From Hydractinia symbiolongicarpus (Eukaryota; Cnidaria; Hydrozoa; Anthoathecata; Hydractiniidae): a stretch of 64,000 bases of DNA. Positions 1 through 12,462 of the stretch are shown here, in pieces. Within the stretch, counting starts at the first letter, position 1, and each line of letters starts with the position of its first letter. The notes under the pieces are model-generated. The model made no database searches. It saw only the letters and a list, made by a program, of their open reading frames with translations, and had not been told where the DNA came from. The DNA lies in NCBI RefSeq assembly GCF_029227915.1, contig NC_079885.1, positions 4,590,001 to 4,654,000 on the forward strand, given 5' to 3'. A program made the translations under genes and the position numbers.

Positions 1-417
1 ACCAGTGTAATCGCTGAATTCCATCAGTCATGTCAAATTAAGAAGAATGTTATTCCTTGGAGTCCAATTGGCTCATTTATCACATTTGTAAGGCCACAGT
101 CCAGAGTCAGTTCAATTAAGTCCCGCAGTCAAATGTTTCACTGTTAAAAGCGATGCAACCTAGTAACATCCGAATAATGTCGCTAAATACATGTTGGTAC
201 GAATATGTGACACAACCGTTGTAACTCAAACGGATTAATACCGCTAGAAAGTCAATAAAATGTAGTTTAAACTGTTCCCATTTAATGATTGCGTGCTAAC
301 GGCCAGGATTTGTCCCACAGTAAAAAAAGACTTATTTATCTAAATTTTTAAATAAAGCGCTACCACAGAGCCTAGTGTAATCGCTGAATTCCAGCAATCA
401 TGTCATATTAAGAAAAA
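1..417 (+). repeat. Left-edge satellite segment, related to 4152-4945
   Basis: Bases 1 to about 290 match 4152 to about 4441, including the CATCAGTCATG and GTCCCGCAGTCAAATG variants. Bases about 300-417 match 4828-4944, including GTCATATTAAGAAAAATG. From about 418 the sequence instead follows 5691 onward. One monomer here is 370 bp because GTAGTTTAAACTG lacks 3 bp relative to GTAGTTTTTGAAACTG. The array clearly continues to the left of the window. Confidence 0.85.
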
Positions 418-1491
418 TGTTATTCCTTGGAGTCCAATTGGCTCATTCATCACATTTATAAGGCCACAGTTCAAAATCAGTTCAATTAAGTCCCACTGTC
501 AAACGTTTCACTGTTAAAAGCCATGCAACCTAGTAATACCCGAATAATGTCGCTAAATACATGTTGGTACGAATATGTGACGCAACCGTTGTAACTCAAA
601 CTGATTGATACCGCCAAGAAGTCAATGAAATGTAATTTTTGAGAATGTCTCTATTCTTTCAGCCCGTGCTAACGGCCAGGATTTGTCCCACAGTAAAAAA
701 AGATTTAAGTATCTCAATTTTTAAATTAAGCGCTACCACACAGCCCAGTGTATTCGCTGAATTCCATCAATCATGTCAATTTAAGAAGAATGTTATTCCT
801 TGGAGTCCAATTGGCTCATTTATCACATTTGTTAGGTTACAGTCAAAAGTCAGTTCAATTAAGTCCCACAGTCAAACGTTTCACTGTTAAAAGCGATGCA
901 ACCTAGTAAAATCCGAATAATATCGCTAAATACATGTTGGTACGAATATGTGACACAACCGTTGTAACTCAAACGGATTGACACCGCTAGAAAGTCAACG
1001 AAATGTAGTTTGTGAAAATATCTCTATTTCCTCTGCGCGCGAAGACGGCTAGGATTGGTCCCACAGTAGAAAATGACTTTTTTAACTAAATTTTTGAATA
1101 AAGCTCTACCACAGCGCTCAGTGTAATCGCTGAGTTCCAGCAATTCCGACAAATTAAGAATAATGTTATTTCTTGTAGTCCAATTGGCTCATATATCACA
1201 TTTATAATGTCAAAGTCCAAAATCAGTTCAATTAAGTCCCACAGTCAAACGTGTCACTTTTAAAAGCGATGCAACCTAGTAATATCCGAATAATATCGTT
1301 AAATACATGTTGGTACGTATATGTGGCCCAACCGTTGCAACTCAAACTGATTGATACCGCCAAGAAGTCAATAAAAATCAGCTATTGAGAATGTCTCTAT
1401 TCCTTCAGCGCGTGCTAACGGCCAGGATTGGTCCCACAGTAAATAAAGACTGATTTATCTAAACTTTTAAATAAAGCGCTACTACAGAAAG

Positions 1492-1703
1492 TAGTGTAAT
1501 CGCTGAATTCCAGCAATCATGTCAAATTAAGAAGAATGTTATTCCTTGGAGTCCAATTTGCTCATTTATCACATTTATAAGGTCAAAGTCTAAAATCTGA
1601 AACTGTTCCTACTTATTCAGCGCGTGCTAACTGCCAGGATTCGGCCCACAGTAAAGAAAAACTTACATATCTAAATTTTTGAAAAATGCACTACCACAGA
1701 GCC
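1492..1703 (+). repeat. Truncated monomer 1 (212 bp)
   Basis: About 161 bp is missing between AAAATC and TGAAACTGTTCC (junction near 1594-1600). The missing part runs from the CAGTTCAATT box through the ATGTTGGTAC box to GTAGTTTT. The remaining unit measures 212 bp from TAGTGTAA to TAGTGTAA. It keeps the diagnostic TACTTATTCAGC and GATTCGGCCCACAG of its subtype. The form AATCTGAAACTG (rather than AAGCTG) is shared only with the copy at 6765. Confidence 0.9.
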
Positions 1704-2448
1704 TAGTGTAATCGCTGAATTCCAGCAATCTTGTCAAATTAAGAAGAATGTTATTCCTTGGAGTCAAACTAGCTCATTTATCGCATTTATAAGGTCAAAG
1801 TACAAAATCAGTTCAATTAAGTCCCACAGTCAAACGTGTCACTTTTAAAAGCGATGCAACCTAGTAATATCCGAATAATATCGCTAAATACATGTTGGTA
1901 CGAATATGTGGCCCAACCGTTGTAGCTCAAACTGATTGATATTGCCCAGAAGTCAATAAAAGCAGCTATTGAGAATGTCTCTATTACTTCAGTGCATGCT
2001 AACGGCCAGAATTAGTCCCACACTAAAGAGAGACTGATTTATCTAAACTTTTAAATAAAACGCTACCACCGAACCTAGTGTAATCGCTGAATTCCAGCAA
2101 TCATATCAAATTACGAAAAATGTTATTCCTTGGAGCCCAGTTGGCTAATTCATCACATTTATAAGGCCACAGTTCAAAATCTGTTCAATTAAGTCCCACA
2201 GTCGAACGTTTCACTGTTAAAAGCCATGCAACTTAGTAATACCCGAATAATGTCGCTAAATACATGTTGGTACGAATATGTGACGCAACCGTTGTAACTC
2301 AAACTGATTGATACCGCCAAGAAGTCAATAAATATCAGCTATTGAGAATGTCTCTATTCCTTTAGCGCGTGCTAACGGCCAGGATTGGTCCCACAGTAAA
2401 TAAAGACTGATTTATCTAAACTTTTAAATAAAGCGCTACCACAGAACG

Positions 2449-2660
2449 TAGTGTAACCGCTGAATTCCAGCAATCATGTCAAATTAAGAAGAATGTTTTT
2501 CCTTGGAGTCCAGTTGGCTCATGTATCACATTTATAAGGTCAAAGTCCCAAATCTGAAGCTGTTCCTACTTATTCAGCCCGTGCTAACTGCCAGGATTCG
2601 GCCCACAGTAAAGAAAAACTTACATATCTAAGTTTTTAAATAATGCGCTACCACAGAGCC
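2449..2660 (+). repeat. Truncated monomer 2 (212 bp)
   Basis: It has the same internal deletion as the copy at 1492, with junction AATCTGAAGCTG at 2551. The junction lies 957 bp after the first one, so one truncated unit plus two full monomers repeats here. The upstream flank CATGTATCACATT is shared with the copies at 7723, 8308, 12251, 13209 and 14167. Confidence 0.9.
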
Positions 2661-3391
2661 TAGTGTAATCGCTGAATTCCAGCAATCTTGTCAAATTAAG
2701 AAGGATGTTATTCCTTGGAGTCAAACTAGCTCATTTATCACATTTATAAGGTCAAAGTACAAAATCAGTTCAATTAAATCCCACAGTCAAACGTGTCACT
2801 TTTAAAAGCGATGCAACCTAGTAATATCCGAATAATGTCGCTAAATACATGTTGGTACGAATATGTGACGCAACCGTTGTAACTCAAACTGATTGATACC
2901 CCCAACAAGTCAATGAAATGTAATTTTTGAGAATGTCTCTATTCTTTCAGCCCGTGCTAACGGCCAGGATTTGTCCCACAGTAAAAAAAAGATTTAAGTA
3001 TCTCAATTTTTAAATTAAGGGCTACCACACAGCCCAGTGTAATCGCTGAATTCCATCAATCATGTCAAATTAAGAAGAATGTTATTCCTTGGAGTCCAAT
3101 TGGCTCATTTATCACATTTGCAAGGTTACAGTCAAAAGTCAGTTCAATTAAGTCCCACAGTCAAACGTTTCACTGTTAAAAGCGATGCAACCTAGTAAAA
3201 TCCGAATAATATCGCTAAATACATGTTGGTACGAATATGTGACACAACCGTTGTAACTCAAACGGATTGACACCGCTAGAAAGTCAATGAAATGTAGTTT
3301 GTGAAAATGTCTCTATTTCTTCTGCGCGCGCAGACGGCTAGGATTGGTCCTACAGTAGAAAATGACTTGTTTAACTAAATTTTTAAATAAA

Positions 3392-3405
3392 GCGCTGCGC
3401 AGCGC
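3392..3405. other. 14-bp perfect GC palindrome
   Basis: GCGCTGCGCAGCGC reads the same on both strands. It occupies the place where most monomers have GCGCTACCACAGCGC or GCGCTACCACAGAGC, so the ACCACA core has been replaced by a short GCG. A perfect palindrome can extrude as a hairpin or cruciform. It is copied in the second HOR unit at 9251-9264. Confidence 0.85.
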
Positions 3406-6400
3406 CCAGTGTAACTGCTGAATTCCAGCAATCATGTCATATTAAGAAAAATGTTATTCCTTAGAGTCCAATTGTCTCATTTATCACATTTACAAGGTCG
3501 CAGTCTAGAATCAGTTCAATTAAGTCCCACAGTCAATCGTTTCACTGTTAAAAGCGATACAACTTAGTAATATCGAAACAAAATCACTAAATACATGTTG
3601 GTACGAATATGTGACGAAACCGTTGTAACTCAAACGGATTGACACCGTTAGAAAGTCAATGAAATGTAGTTTTTGAAATTGTCTCTATTTCTTCAGCGCG
3701 AACTACCGACTAGGATTGGTCCCACAGCAAAGAAATAACTGATTTATCTAAACTTTTAATTAAAGCGCTACCACAGAACCTAGTGAAATCGCTGAATTCC
3801 AGAAATCATGTCAAATTAAAAAGAATGTTATTCGTTGAAGTCCAATTGGCTCATTTATCACATTTATAAGGTTACAGTTCAAAATCAGTTAAATTATGTC
3901 CCACAGTGAAACGTTTCAGTGTTAAAAACGATGCAACCTAGTAATACCCGAATAACATCGCTAAATACATGTTGGTACGAATATGTGGCCCAACCGTTGT
4001 AACTCAAATTCATTGATGCCGCCAAGAAGTCAATGAAATGTAGTTTTTCAAAATGTGTGTATTCCTTCAGCGCGTGCTAACGGCCAGGATTGGTCCCATA
4101 GTAAAAAAAGATTTAAATATCTAAATTCTTAAATAAAGTGCTACCACCGAGACCAGTGTAATCGCTGAATTCCATCAGTCATGTCAAATTAAGAAGAATG
4201 TTATTCCTTGGAGTCCAATTGGCTCATTTATCACATTTGTAAGGCCACAGTCCAAAGTCAGTTTAATTAAGTCCCGCAGTCAAATGTTTCACTGTTAAAA
4301 GCGATGCAACCTAGTAACATCCGAATAATGTCGCTAAATACATGTTGGTACGAATATGTGACACAACCGTTGTAACTCAAACGGATTAATACCGCTAGAA
4401 AGTCAATAAAATGTAGTTTTTGAAACTGTTCCTATTTAATCATTGCGTGCTAACGGCCAGGATTTGTCCCACAGTAAAAAAAGACTTATTTATCTAAATT
4501 TTTAAATAAAGCGCTACCACAGCGCCCAGCGAAGTCGGTAAATTCCAGCAATCATGTCAAATTAAGCAATATGTTATTCCTTGGGTCCAATTGTCTCATT
4601 TATCACATTTATGAGGTCAAATTCCGAAATCAGTTCAATTAAGTCCCGCAGTCAAATGTTTCACTGTTAAAAGCGATGCAACCTAGTAACATCCGAATAA
4701 TGTCGCTAAATACATGTTGGTACGAATATGTGACACAACCGTTGTAACTCAAACGGATTAATACCGCTAGAAAGTCAATAAAATGTAGTTTTTGAAACTG
4801 TTCCTATTTAATCATTGCGTGCTAACGGCCAGGATTTGTCCCACAGTAAAAAAAGACTTATTTATCTAAATTTTTAAATAAAGCGCTACCACAGAGCCTA
4901 GTGTAATCGCTGAATTCCAGCAATCATGTCATATTAAGAAAAATGTTATTCCTTAGAGTCCAATTGTCTCATTTATCACATTTACAAGGTCACAGTCCAG
5001 AATCAGTTCAATTAAGTCCCACAGTCAATCGTTTCACTGTTAAAAGCGATACAACTTAGTAATATCGGAACAAAATCACTAAATACATGTTGGTACGAAT
5101 ATGTGACGCAACCGTTGTAACTCAAACGGATTGACACCGTTAGAAAGTCAATGAAATGTAGTTTTTGAAATTGTCTCTATTTCTTCAGCGCGAACTACCG
5201 ACTAGGATTGGTCCGACACTAAAAACTGACTAACTTATCTTAATTTTTAAGTAAAGCTCTACCACAGCGCTCAGTGTAATCACTGAGTTCCAGCAATCAT
5301 GACAAATTAAGAAAAATGTTATTTCTTGTAGTCCAATTGGCTCATATATCACATTTATAATGTCAAAGTCCAAAATCAGTTCAATTAAGTCCCACAGTCA
5401 AACGTTTCACTGTTGAAAGCGATGCAACCTAGTAATATCCGAATAATATCGCTAAATACATGTTGGTACGAATATGTGGCCCAACCGTTGTGACTCAAAC
5501 CTTATTGATACCGCCAAGAAGTCAATGAAAATTAGTTTTTGAGAATGTCTCTATTCCTTCAGCGCGTGCTAACGGCCAGAATTAGTCCCACACTAAAGAA
5601 AGACTGATTTACCTAAACTTTTAAATAAAGCGCTACCACCGAACCTAGTGTAATCGCTGAATTCCAGCAATCATGTCAAATTAAGAAGAATGTTATTCCT
5701 TGGAGTCCAATTGGCTCATTCATCACATTTATAAGGCCACAGTTCAAAATCAGTTCAATTAAGTCCCACTGTCAAACGTTTCACTGTTAAAAGCCATGCA
5801 ACCTAGTAATACCCGAATAATGTCGCTAAATACATGTTGGTACGAATATGTGACGCAACCGTTGTAACTCAAACTGATTGATACCGCCAAGAAGTCAATG
5901 AAATGTAATTTTTGAGAATGTCTCTATTCTTTCAGCCCGTGCTAACGGCCAGGATTTGTGCCACAGTAAAAAAAGATTTAAGTATCTCAATTTTTAAATT
6001 AAGCGCTACCACACAGCCCAGTGTAATCGCTGAATTCCATCAATCATGTCAATTTAAGAAGAATGTTATTCCTTGGAGTCCAATTGGCTCATTTATCACA
6101 TTTGCTAGGTTACAGTCAAAAGTCAGTTCAATTAAGTCTCACAGTCAAACGTTTCACTGTTAAAAGCGATGCAACCTAGTAAAATCCGAATAATATCGCT
6201 AAATACATGTTGGTACGAGTATGTGACACAACCGTTGTAACTCAAACGGATTGACACCGCTAGAAAGTCAACGAAATGTAGTTTGTGAAAATATCTCTAT
6301 TTCCTCTGCGCGCGAAGACGGCTAGGATTGGTCCCACAGTAGAAAATGACTTTTTTAACTAAATTTTTGAATAAAGCTCTACCACAGCGCTCAGTGTAAT

Positions 6401-6764
6401 CGCTGAGTTCCAGCAATTCCGACAAATTAAGAAGAATGTTATTTCTTGTAGTCCAATTGGCTCATATATCACATTTATAATGTCAAAGTCCAAAATCAGT
6501 TCAATTAAGTCCCACAGTCAAACGTGTCACTTTTAAAAGCGATGCAACCTAGTAATATCCGAATAATATCGTTAAATACATGTTGGTACGAATATGTGGC
6601 CCAACCGTTGCAACTCAAACTGATTGATGCCGCCAAGAAGTCAATAAAAATCAGCTATTGAGAATGTCTCTATTCCTTCAGCGCGTGCTAACGGCCAGGA
6701 TTGGTCCCACAGTAAATAAAGACTGATTTATCTAAACTTTTAAATAAAGCGCTACTACAGAAAG

Positions 6765-6976
6765 TAGTGTAATCGCTGAATTCCAGCAATCATGTCAAAT
6801 TAAGAAGAATGTTATTCCTTGGAGTCCAATTGGCTCATTTATCACATTTATAAGGTCAAAGTCCAGAATCTGAAACTGTTCCTACTTATTCAGCGCGTGC
6901 TAACTGCTAGGATTCGGCCCACAGTAAAGAAAAACTTACATATCTAAATTTTTGAAAAATGCGCTACCACAGAGCC
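6765..6976 (+). repeat. Truncated monomer 3 (212 bp)
   Basis: This is the counterpart of truncated monomer 1 in the second HOR copy (offset 5273). It retains the AATCTGAAACTG junction at 6867 and the unusual ACTACAGAAAG lead-in. Confidence 0.9.
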
Positions 6977-7722
6977 TAGTGTAATCGCTGAATTCCAGCA
7001 ATCTTGTCAAATTAAGAAGAATGTTATTCCTTGGAGTCAAACTAGCTCATTTATCGCATTTATAAGGTCAAAGTACAAAATCAGTTCAATTAAGTCCCAC
7101 AGTCAAACGTGTCACTTTTAAAAGCGATGCAACCTAGTAATATCCGAATAATATCGCTAAATACATGTTGGTACGAATATGTGGCCCAACCGTTGTAACT
7201 CAAACTGATTGATATTGCCAAGAAGTCAATAAAAATCAGCTATTGAGAATGTCTCTATTACTTCAGTGCATGCTAACGGCCAGAATTAGTCCCACACTAA
7301 AGAAAGACTGATTTATCTAAACTTTTAAATAAAACGCTACCACCGAACCTAGTGTAATCGCTGAATTCCAGCAATCATATCAAATTAAGAAAAATGTTAT
7401 TCCTTGGAGCCCAGTTGGCTCATTCATCACATTTATAAGGCCACAGTTCAAAATCTGTTCAATTAAGTCCCACAGTCGAACGTTTCACTGTTAAAAGCCA
7501 TGCAACCTAGTAATACCCGAATAATGTCGCTAAATACATGTTGGTACGAATATGTGACGCAACCGTTGTAACTCAAACTGATTGATACCGCCAAGAAGTC
7601 AATAAATATCAGCTATTGAGAATGTCTCTATTCCTTTAGCACGTGCTAACGGCCAGCATTGGTCCCACAGTAAATAAAGACTGATTTATCTAAACTTTTA
7701 AATAAAGCGCTACCACAGAACG

Positions 7723-7934
7723 TAGTGTAACCGCTGAATTCCAGCAATCATGTCAAATTAAGAAGAATGTTTTTCCTTGGAGTCCAATTGGCTCATGTAT
7801 CACATTTATAAGGTCAAAGTCCCAAATCTGAAGCTGTTCCTACTTATTCAGCACGTGCTAACTGCCAGGATTCGGCCCACAGTAAAGAAAAACTTACATA
7901 TCTAAGTTTTTAAATAATGCGCTACCACAGAGCC
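7723..7934 (+). repeat. Truncated monomer 4 (212 bp)
   Basis: This is the counterpart of truncated monomer 2 in the second HOR copy. Its junction AATCTGAAGC lies at 7825, 958 bp after that of monomer 3. It carries GCACGTGCTAAC instead of the GCCCGTGCTAAC of monomer 2, a variant shared with the next copy. Confidence 0.9.
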
Positions 7935-8307
7935 TAGTGTAATCGCTGAATTCCAGCAATCTTGTCAAATTAAGAAGGATGTTATTCCTTGGAGTCAAAC
8001 TAGCTCATTTATCACATTTATAAGGTCAAAGTACAAAATCAGTTCAATTAAATCCCACAGTCAAACGTGTCACTTTTAAAAGCGATGCAACCTAGTAATA
8101 TCCGAATAATGTTGCTAAATACATGTTGGTACGAATATGTGACGCAACCGTTGTAACTCAAACTGATTGATACCGCCAAGAAGTCAATAAATATCAGCTA
8201 TTGAGAATGTCTCTATTCCTTTAGCACGTGCTAACGGCCAGCATTGGTCCCACAGTAAATAAAGACTGATTTATCTAAACTTTTAAATAAAGCGCTACCA
8301 CAGAACG

Positions 8308-8519
8308 TAGTGTAACCGCTGAATTCCAGCAATCATGTCAAATTAAGAAGAATGTTTTTCCTTGGAGTCCAATTGGCTCATGTATCACATTTATAAGGTC
8401 AAAGTCCCAAATCTGAAGCTGTTCCTACTTATTCAGCACGTGCTAACTGCCAGGATTCGGCCCACAGTAAAGAAAAACTTACATATCTAAGTTTTTAAAT
8501 AATGCGCTACCACAGAGCC
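8308..8519 (+). repeat. Truncated monomer 5 (212 bp), duplicate of monomer 4
   Basis: Its junction at 8410 is exactly 585 bp after that of monomer 4. It shares GCACGTGCTAAC and the GAAGGATG variant in its downstream flank with monomer 4. It arose by tandem duplication of one full plus one truncated unit (373 + 212 = 585). Confidence 0.9.
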
Positions 8520-9250
8520 TAGTGTAATCGCTGAATTCCAGCAATCTTGTCAAATTAAGAAGGATGTTATTCCTTGGAGTCAAACTAGCTCATTTATCAC
8601 ATTTATAAGGTCAAAGTACAAAATCAGTTCAATTAAATCCCACAGTCAAACGTGTCACTTTTAAAAGCGATGCAACCTAGTAATATCCGAATAATGTTGC
8701 TAAATACATGTTGGTACGAATATGTGACGCAACCGTTGTAACTCAAACTGATTGATACCCCCAACAAGTCAATGAAATGTAATTTTTGAGAATGTCTCTA
8801 TTCTTTCAGCCCGTGCTAACGGCCAGGATTTGTCCCACAGTAAAAAAAAGATTTAAGTATCTCTATTTTTAAATTAAGGGCTACCACACAGCCCAGTGTA
8901 ATCGCTGAATTCCATCAATCATGTCAAATTAAGAAGAATGTTATTCCTTGGAGTCCAATTGGCTCATTTATAACATTTGCAAGGTTACAGTCAAAAGTCA
9001 GTTCAATTAAGTCCCACAGTCAAACGTTTCACTGTTAAAAGCGATGCAACCTAGTAAAATCCGAATAATATCGCTAAATACATGTTGGTACGAATATGTG
9101 ACACAACTGTTGTAACTGAAACGGATTGACACCGCTAGAAAGTCAATGAAATGTAGTTTGTGAAAATGTCTCTATTTCTTCTGCGCGCGCAGACGGCTAG
9201 GATTGGTCCCACAGTAGAAAATGACTTGTTTAACTAAATTTTTAAATAAA

Positions 9251-9264
9251 GCGCTGCGCAGCGC
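9251..9264. other. 14-bp perfect GC palindrome, second copy
   Basis: It is identical to the element at 3392-3405 and lies 5859 bp away, the local offset of the second HOR copy. It was therefore duplicated together with its HOR and kept unchanged, while nearby bases vary. Confidence 0.85.
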
Positions 9265-10806
9265 CCAGTGTAACTGCCGAATTCCAGCAATCATGTCATA
9301 TTAAGAAAAATGTTATTCCTTAGAGTCCAATTGTCTCATTTATCACATTTACAAGGTCACAGTCAAGAATCAGTTCAATTAAGTCCCACAGTCAATCGTT
9401 TCACTGTTAAAAGCGATACAACTTAGTAATATCGGAACAAAATCACTAAATACATGTTGGTACGAATATGTGACGCAACCGTTGTAACTCAAACGGATTG
9501 ACACCGTTAGAAAATCAATGAAATGTAGTTTTTGAAACTGTCACTATTTCTTCAGCGCGAACTACCGACTAGGATTGGTCCGACACTAAAAACTGACTAA
9601 CTTATCTTAATTTTTAAGTAAAGCTCTACCACAGCGCTCAGTATAATCGCTGAGTTCCAGCAATCATGACAAATTAAGACGAATGTTATTTCTTGTAGTC
9701 CGATTGGCTCATATATAACATTTATAATGTCAAAGTCCAAAATCAGTTCAATTAAGTCCCACAGTCAAACGTGTCACTTTTAAAAGCGATGCAACCTAGT
9801 AATATCCGAATAATATCGTTAAATACATGTTGGTACGAATATGTGGCCCAACGGTTGTAACTCAAACTGATTGATACCGCCAAGAAGTCAATAAATATCA
9901 GCTATTGAGAATGTCTCTATTCCTTTAGCGCGTGCTAACGGCAACGATTGGTCCCACAGTAAATAAAGACTGATTTATCTAAACTTCTGAATAAAGCGCT
10001 ACCACAGAGTCTAGTGTAATCGCTGAATTCCAGCAATCATGTCAAATGAAGAAAAATGTTATTCCTTAGAGTCCAATTGGCTCATTTATCGCATTTACAA
10101 GGTCACAGGCCAGAATTAGTTCAATTAAGTCCCACAGTCAATCGTTTCACTGTTAAAAGCGATACAACTTAGTAATATCGGAAAGAAATCACTAACTACA
10201 TGTTGGTACGAATATTTGACGCAACCGTTGTAACTCAAACGGATTGACACCGTTAGAAAGTCAATGAAATGTAGTTTTTGAAACTGTCTCTATTACTTCA
10301 GCACGAACTACCGACTAGGATTGGTCCCACAGTAAAAAATGACTTATTTATCTTATTTTTTAATTAAAGCTCTACCACAGCGCTCAGTGTAATCGCTGAG
10401 TTCCAGCAATCCCGACAAATTAAGAAGAATGTTATTTCTTGTAGTCAAACTGACTCATTTATCACATTTAATAGGTCAAAGTCCAAAATCAGTTCAATTA
10501 AGTCCTACAGTCAAACGTTTCACTGTTGAAAGCGATGCAACCTAGTAATATCCGAATAATATCGCTAAATACATGTTGGTACGAATATGTGGCCCAACCG
10601 TTGTGACTCAAACCTTATTGATACCGCCAAGAAGTCAATGAAAATTAGTTTTTGAGAATGTCTCTATTCCTTCAGCGCGTGCTAACGGCCAGAATTAGTC
10701 CCACACTAAAGAAAGACTGATTTACCTAAACTTTTAAATAAAGCGCTACCACCGAACCTAGTGTAATCGCTGAATTCCAGCAATCATGTCAAATTAAGAA
10801 GAATGT

Positions 10807-11604
10807 TATTCCTTGGAGTCCAATTGGCTCATTCATCACATTTATAAGGCCACAGTTCAAAATCAGTTCAATTAAGTCCCACTGTGAAACGTTTCACTGT
10901 TAAAAGCCATGCAACCTAGTAATACCCGAATAATGTCGCTAAATACATGTTGGTACGAATATGTGACGCAACCGTTGTAACTCAAACTGATTGATACCGC
11001 GAAGAAGTCAATGAAATGTAATTTTTGAGAATGTCTCTATTCTTTCAGCCCGTGCTAACGGCCAGGATTTGTCCCACAGTAAAAAAAGATTTAAGTATCT
11101 CAATTTTTAAATAAAGCGCTACCACACAGCCCAGTGTAATCGCTGAATTCCATCAATCATGTCAATTTAAGAAGAATGTTATTCCTTGGAGTCCAATTGG
11201 CTCATTTATCACATTTGCTAGGTTACAGTCAAAAGTCAGTTCAATTAAGTCCCACAGTCAAACGTTTCACTGTTAAAAGCGATGCAACCTAGTAAAATCC
11301 GAATAATATCGCTAAATACATGTTGGTACGAATATGTGACACAACCGTTGTAACTCAAACGGATTGACACCGCTAGAAAGTCAACGAAATGTAGTTTGTG
11401 AAAATGTCTCTTTTTCCTCTGCGCGCGAAGACGGCTAGGATTGGTCCCACAGTAGAAAATGACTTGTTTAACTAAATTTTTGAATAAAGCGCTACCACAG
11501 CGCTCAGTGTAATCGCTGAGTTCCAGCAATTCCGACAAATTAAGAAGAATGTTATTTCTTGTAGTCCAATTGGCTCATATATCACATTTATAATGTCAAA
11601 GTCC
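10807..11604 (+). repeat. Higher-order repeat, start of copy 3
   Basis: This continues the left-hand HOR at an offset of 5113-5114 from copy 2: the AATTAGTCCCACACTAAAG variant near 5580 matches near 10693, and CTGCGCGCGAAGACGG at 6305 matches 11419. At about 11605 it jumps forward by about 585 bp relative to copy 2 and enters the 958-bp trimer array. Copy 3 therefore lost one truncated-plus-full dimer at this point. Confidence 0.8.
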
Positions 11605-12250
11605 AAAATCAGTTCAATTAAGTCCCACAGTCAAACGTGTCACTTTTAAAAGCGATGAAACCTAGTAATATCCGAATAATATCGCTAAATACATGTTGGT
11701 ACGAATATGTGGCCAAACCGTTGTAACTCAAACTGATTGATATTGCCAAGAAGTCAATAAAAATCAGCTATTGAGAATGTCTCTATTACTTCAGTGCATG
11801 CTAACGGCCAGAATTAGTCCCACACTAAAGAAAGACTGATTTATCTAAACTTTTAAATAAAACGCTACCACCGAACCTAGTGTAATTGCTGAATTCCAGC
11901 AATCATGTCAAATTAAGAAAAATGTTATTCCTTGGAGCCCAGTTGGCTCATTCATCACATTTATAAGGCCACAGTTCAAATTCTGTTCAATTAAGTCCCA
12001 CAGTCGAACGTTTCACTGTTAAAAGCCATGCAACCTAGTAATACCCGAATAATGTCGCTAAATACATGTTGGTACGAATATGTGACGCAACCGTTGTAAC
12101 TCAAACTGATTGATACCGCCAAGAAGTCAATAAATATCAGCTATTGAGAATGTCTCTATTCCTTTAGCGCGTGCAAACGGCCAGGATTGGTCCCACAGTA
12201 AATAAAGACTGATTTATCTAAACTTTTAAATAAAGCGCTACCACAGAACG

Positions 12251-12462
12251 TAGTGTAATCGCTGAATTCCAGCAATCATGTCAAATTAAGAAGAATGTTT
12301 TTCCTTGGAGTCCAATTGGCTCATGTATCACATTTATAAGGTCAAAGTCCCAAATCTGAAGCTGTTCCTACTTATTCAGCCCGTGCTAACTGCCAGGATT
12401 CGGCCCACAGTAGAAAATGACTTGTTTAACTAAATTTTTGAATAAAGCGCTACCACAGAGCC
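12251..12462 (+). repeat. Truncated monomer 6 (212 bp) with replaced tail
   Basis: It has the same deletion, with junction AATCTGAAGC at 12353. Its last 50 bp differ from the other truncated copies. After GGCCCACAGTA it reads GAAAATGACTTGTTTAACT instead of AAGAAAAACTTACATATCT. The replacement matches a different full-length monomer type just upstream (near 11453), consistent with a short gene-conversion patch. Confidence 0.88.
12412..12450 (+). other. Conversion-like patch in truncated monomer 6
   Basis: Over about 39 bp this unit switches from its own subtype to that of a full-length monomer (GAAAATGACTTGTTTAACT, then TTTTTGAATAAAGCG). The switch point is inside the shared CCCACAGTA box. 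It then returns to the expected subtype at CCACAGAGCC. The two neighbouring trimer units at 13370 and 14330 keep the original sequence. A double exchange or gene conversion explains this; point mutations would need many coordinated changes. Confidence 0.75.

Larger units (their letters stand above)
421..5693 (+). repeat. Higher-order repeat, copy 1 (5273 bp)
   Basis: This segment is followed by a related copy at an offset of 5273 bp. Matching diagnostic points are 639 with 5912, the GCGCGCGAAGACGGCT variant near 1036 with 6309, and the truncated-monomer junctions 1594 with 6867. It contains two 212-bp truncated monomers. Against copy 2 it lacks a 585-bp duplication. Within about 3420-5211 it carries about 1492 bp (four monomers) that copy 2 lacks. 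Two adjacent monomers at 4152-4890 are near twins, sharing the GTCCCGCAGTCAAATG variant at 4271 and 4643. Confidence 0.85.
7540..8710 (+). repeat. 585-bp tandem duplication (two copies)
   Basis: AATAAATATC occurs at 7601 and 8186 with matching sequence around it. The rare GGCCAGCATTGG variant and the truncated-monomer junctions (7825 and 8410) also sit 585 bp apart. Each copy is one full plus one truncated monomer. Copy 1 of the surrounding HOR has only one such unit at the equivalent place (2327-2900). The outer limits are approximate. Confidence 0.88.
5694..10806 (+). repeat. Higher-order repeat, copy 2 (5113 bp)
   Basis: This is the second copy of the left-hand HOR. It follows copy 1 at an offset of 5273-5274 up to about 7600, then at 5859 up to about 9280 because of an added 585-bp duplication. 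After that it jumps to an offset of 4367 (GTCCGACACT at 5211 and 9578), so about 1492 bp of copy 1 is missing. It then gains about 746 bp (two monomers, about 9600-10400) before rejoining. The net length of 5113 bp agrees with these changes. Confidence 0.85.

Noticed and set aside
639-890. Open frame of 83 codons, with a near copy at 5912-6163
   Set aside because: It is a chance frame through the satellite monomer. The two copies are the same HOR position 5273 bp apart, other monomers have stops in this frame, and no domain or start signal is seen.
11245-11538. 97-codon open frame on the minus strand
   Set aside because: It runs across monomer material, is not kept open in equivalent monomers, and has a cysteine/serine-rich composition without a recognisable domain.
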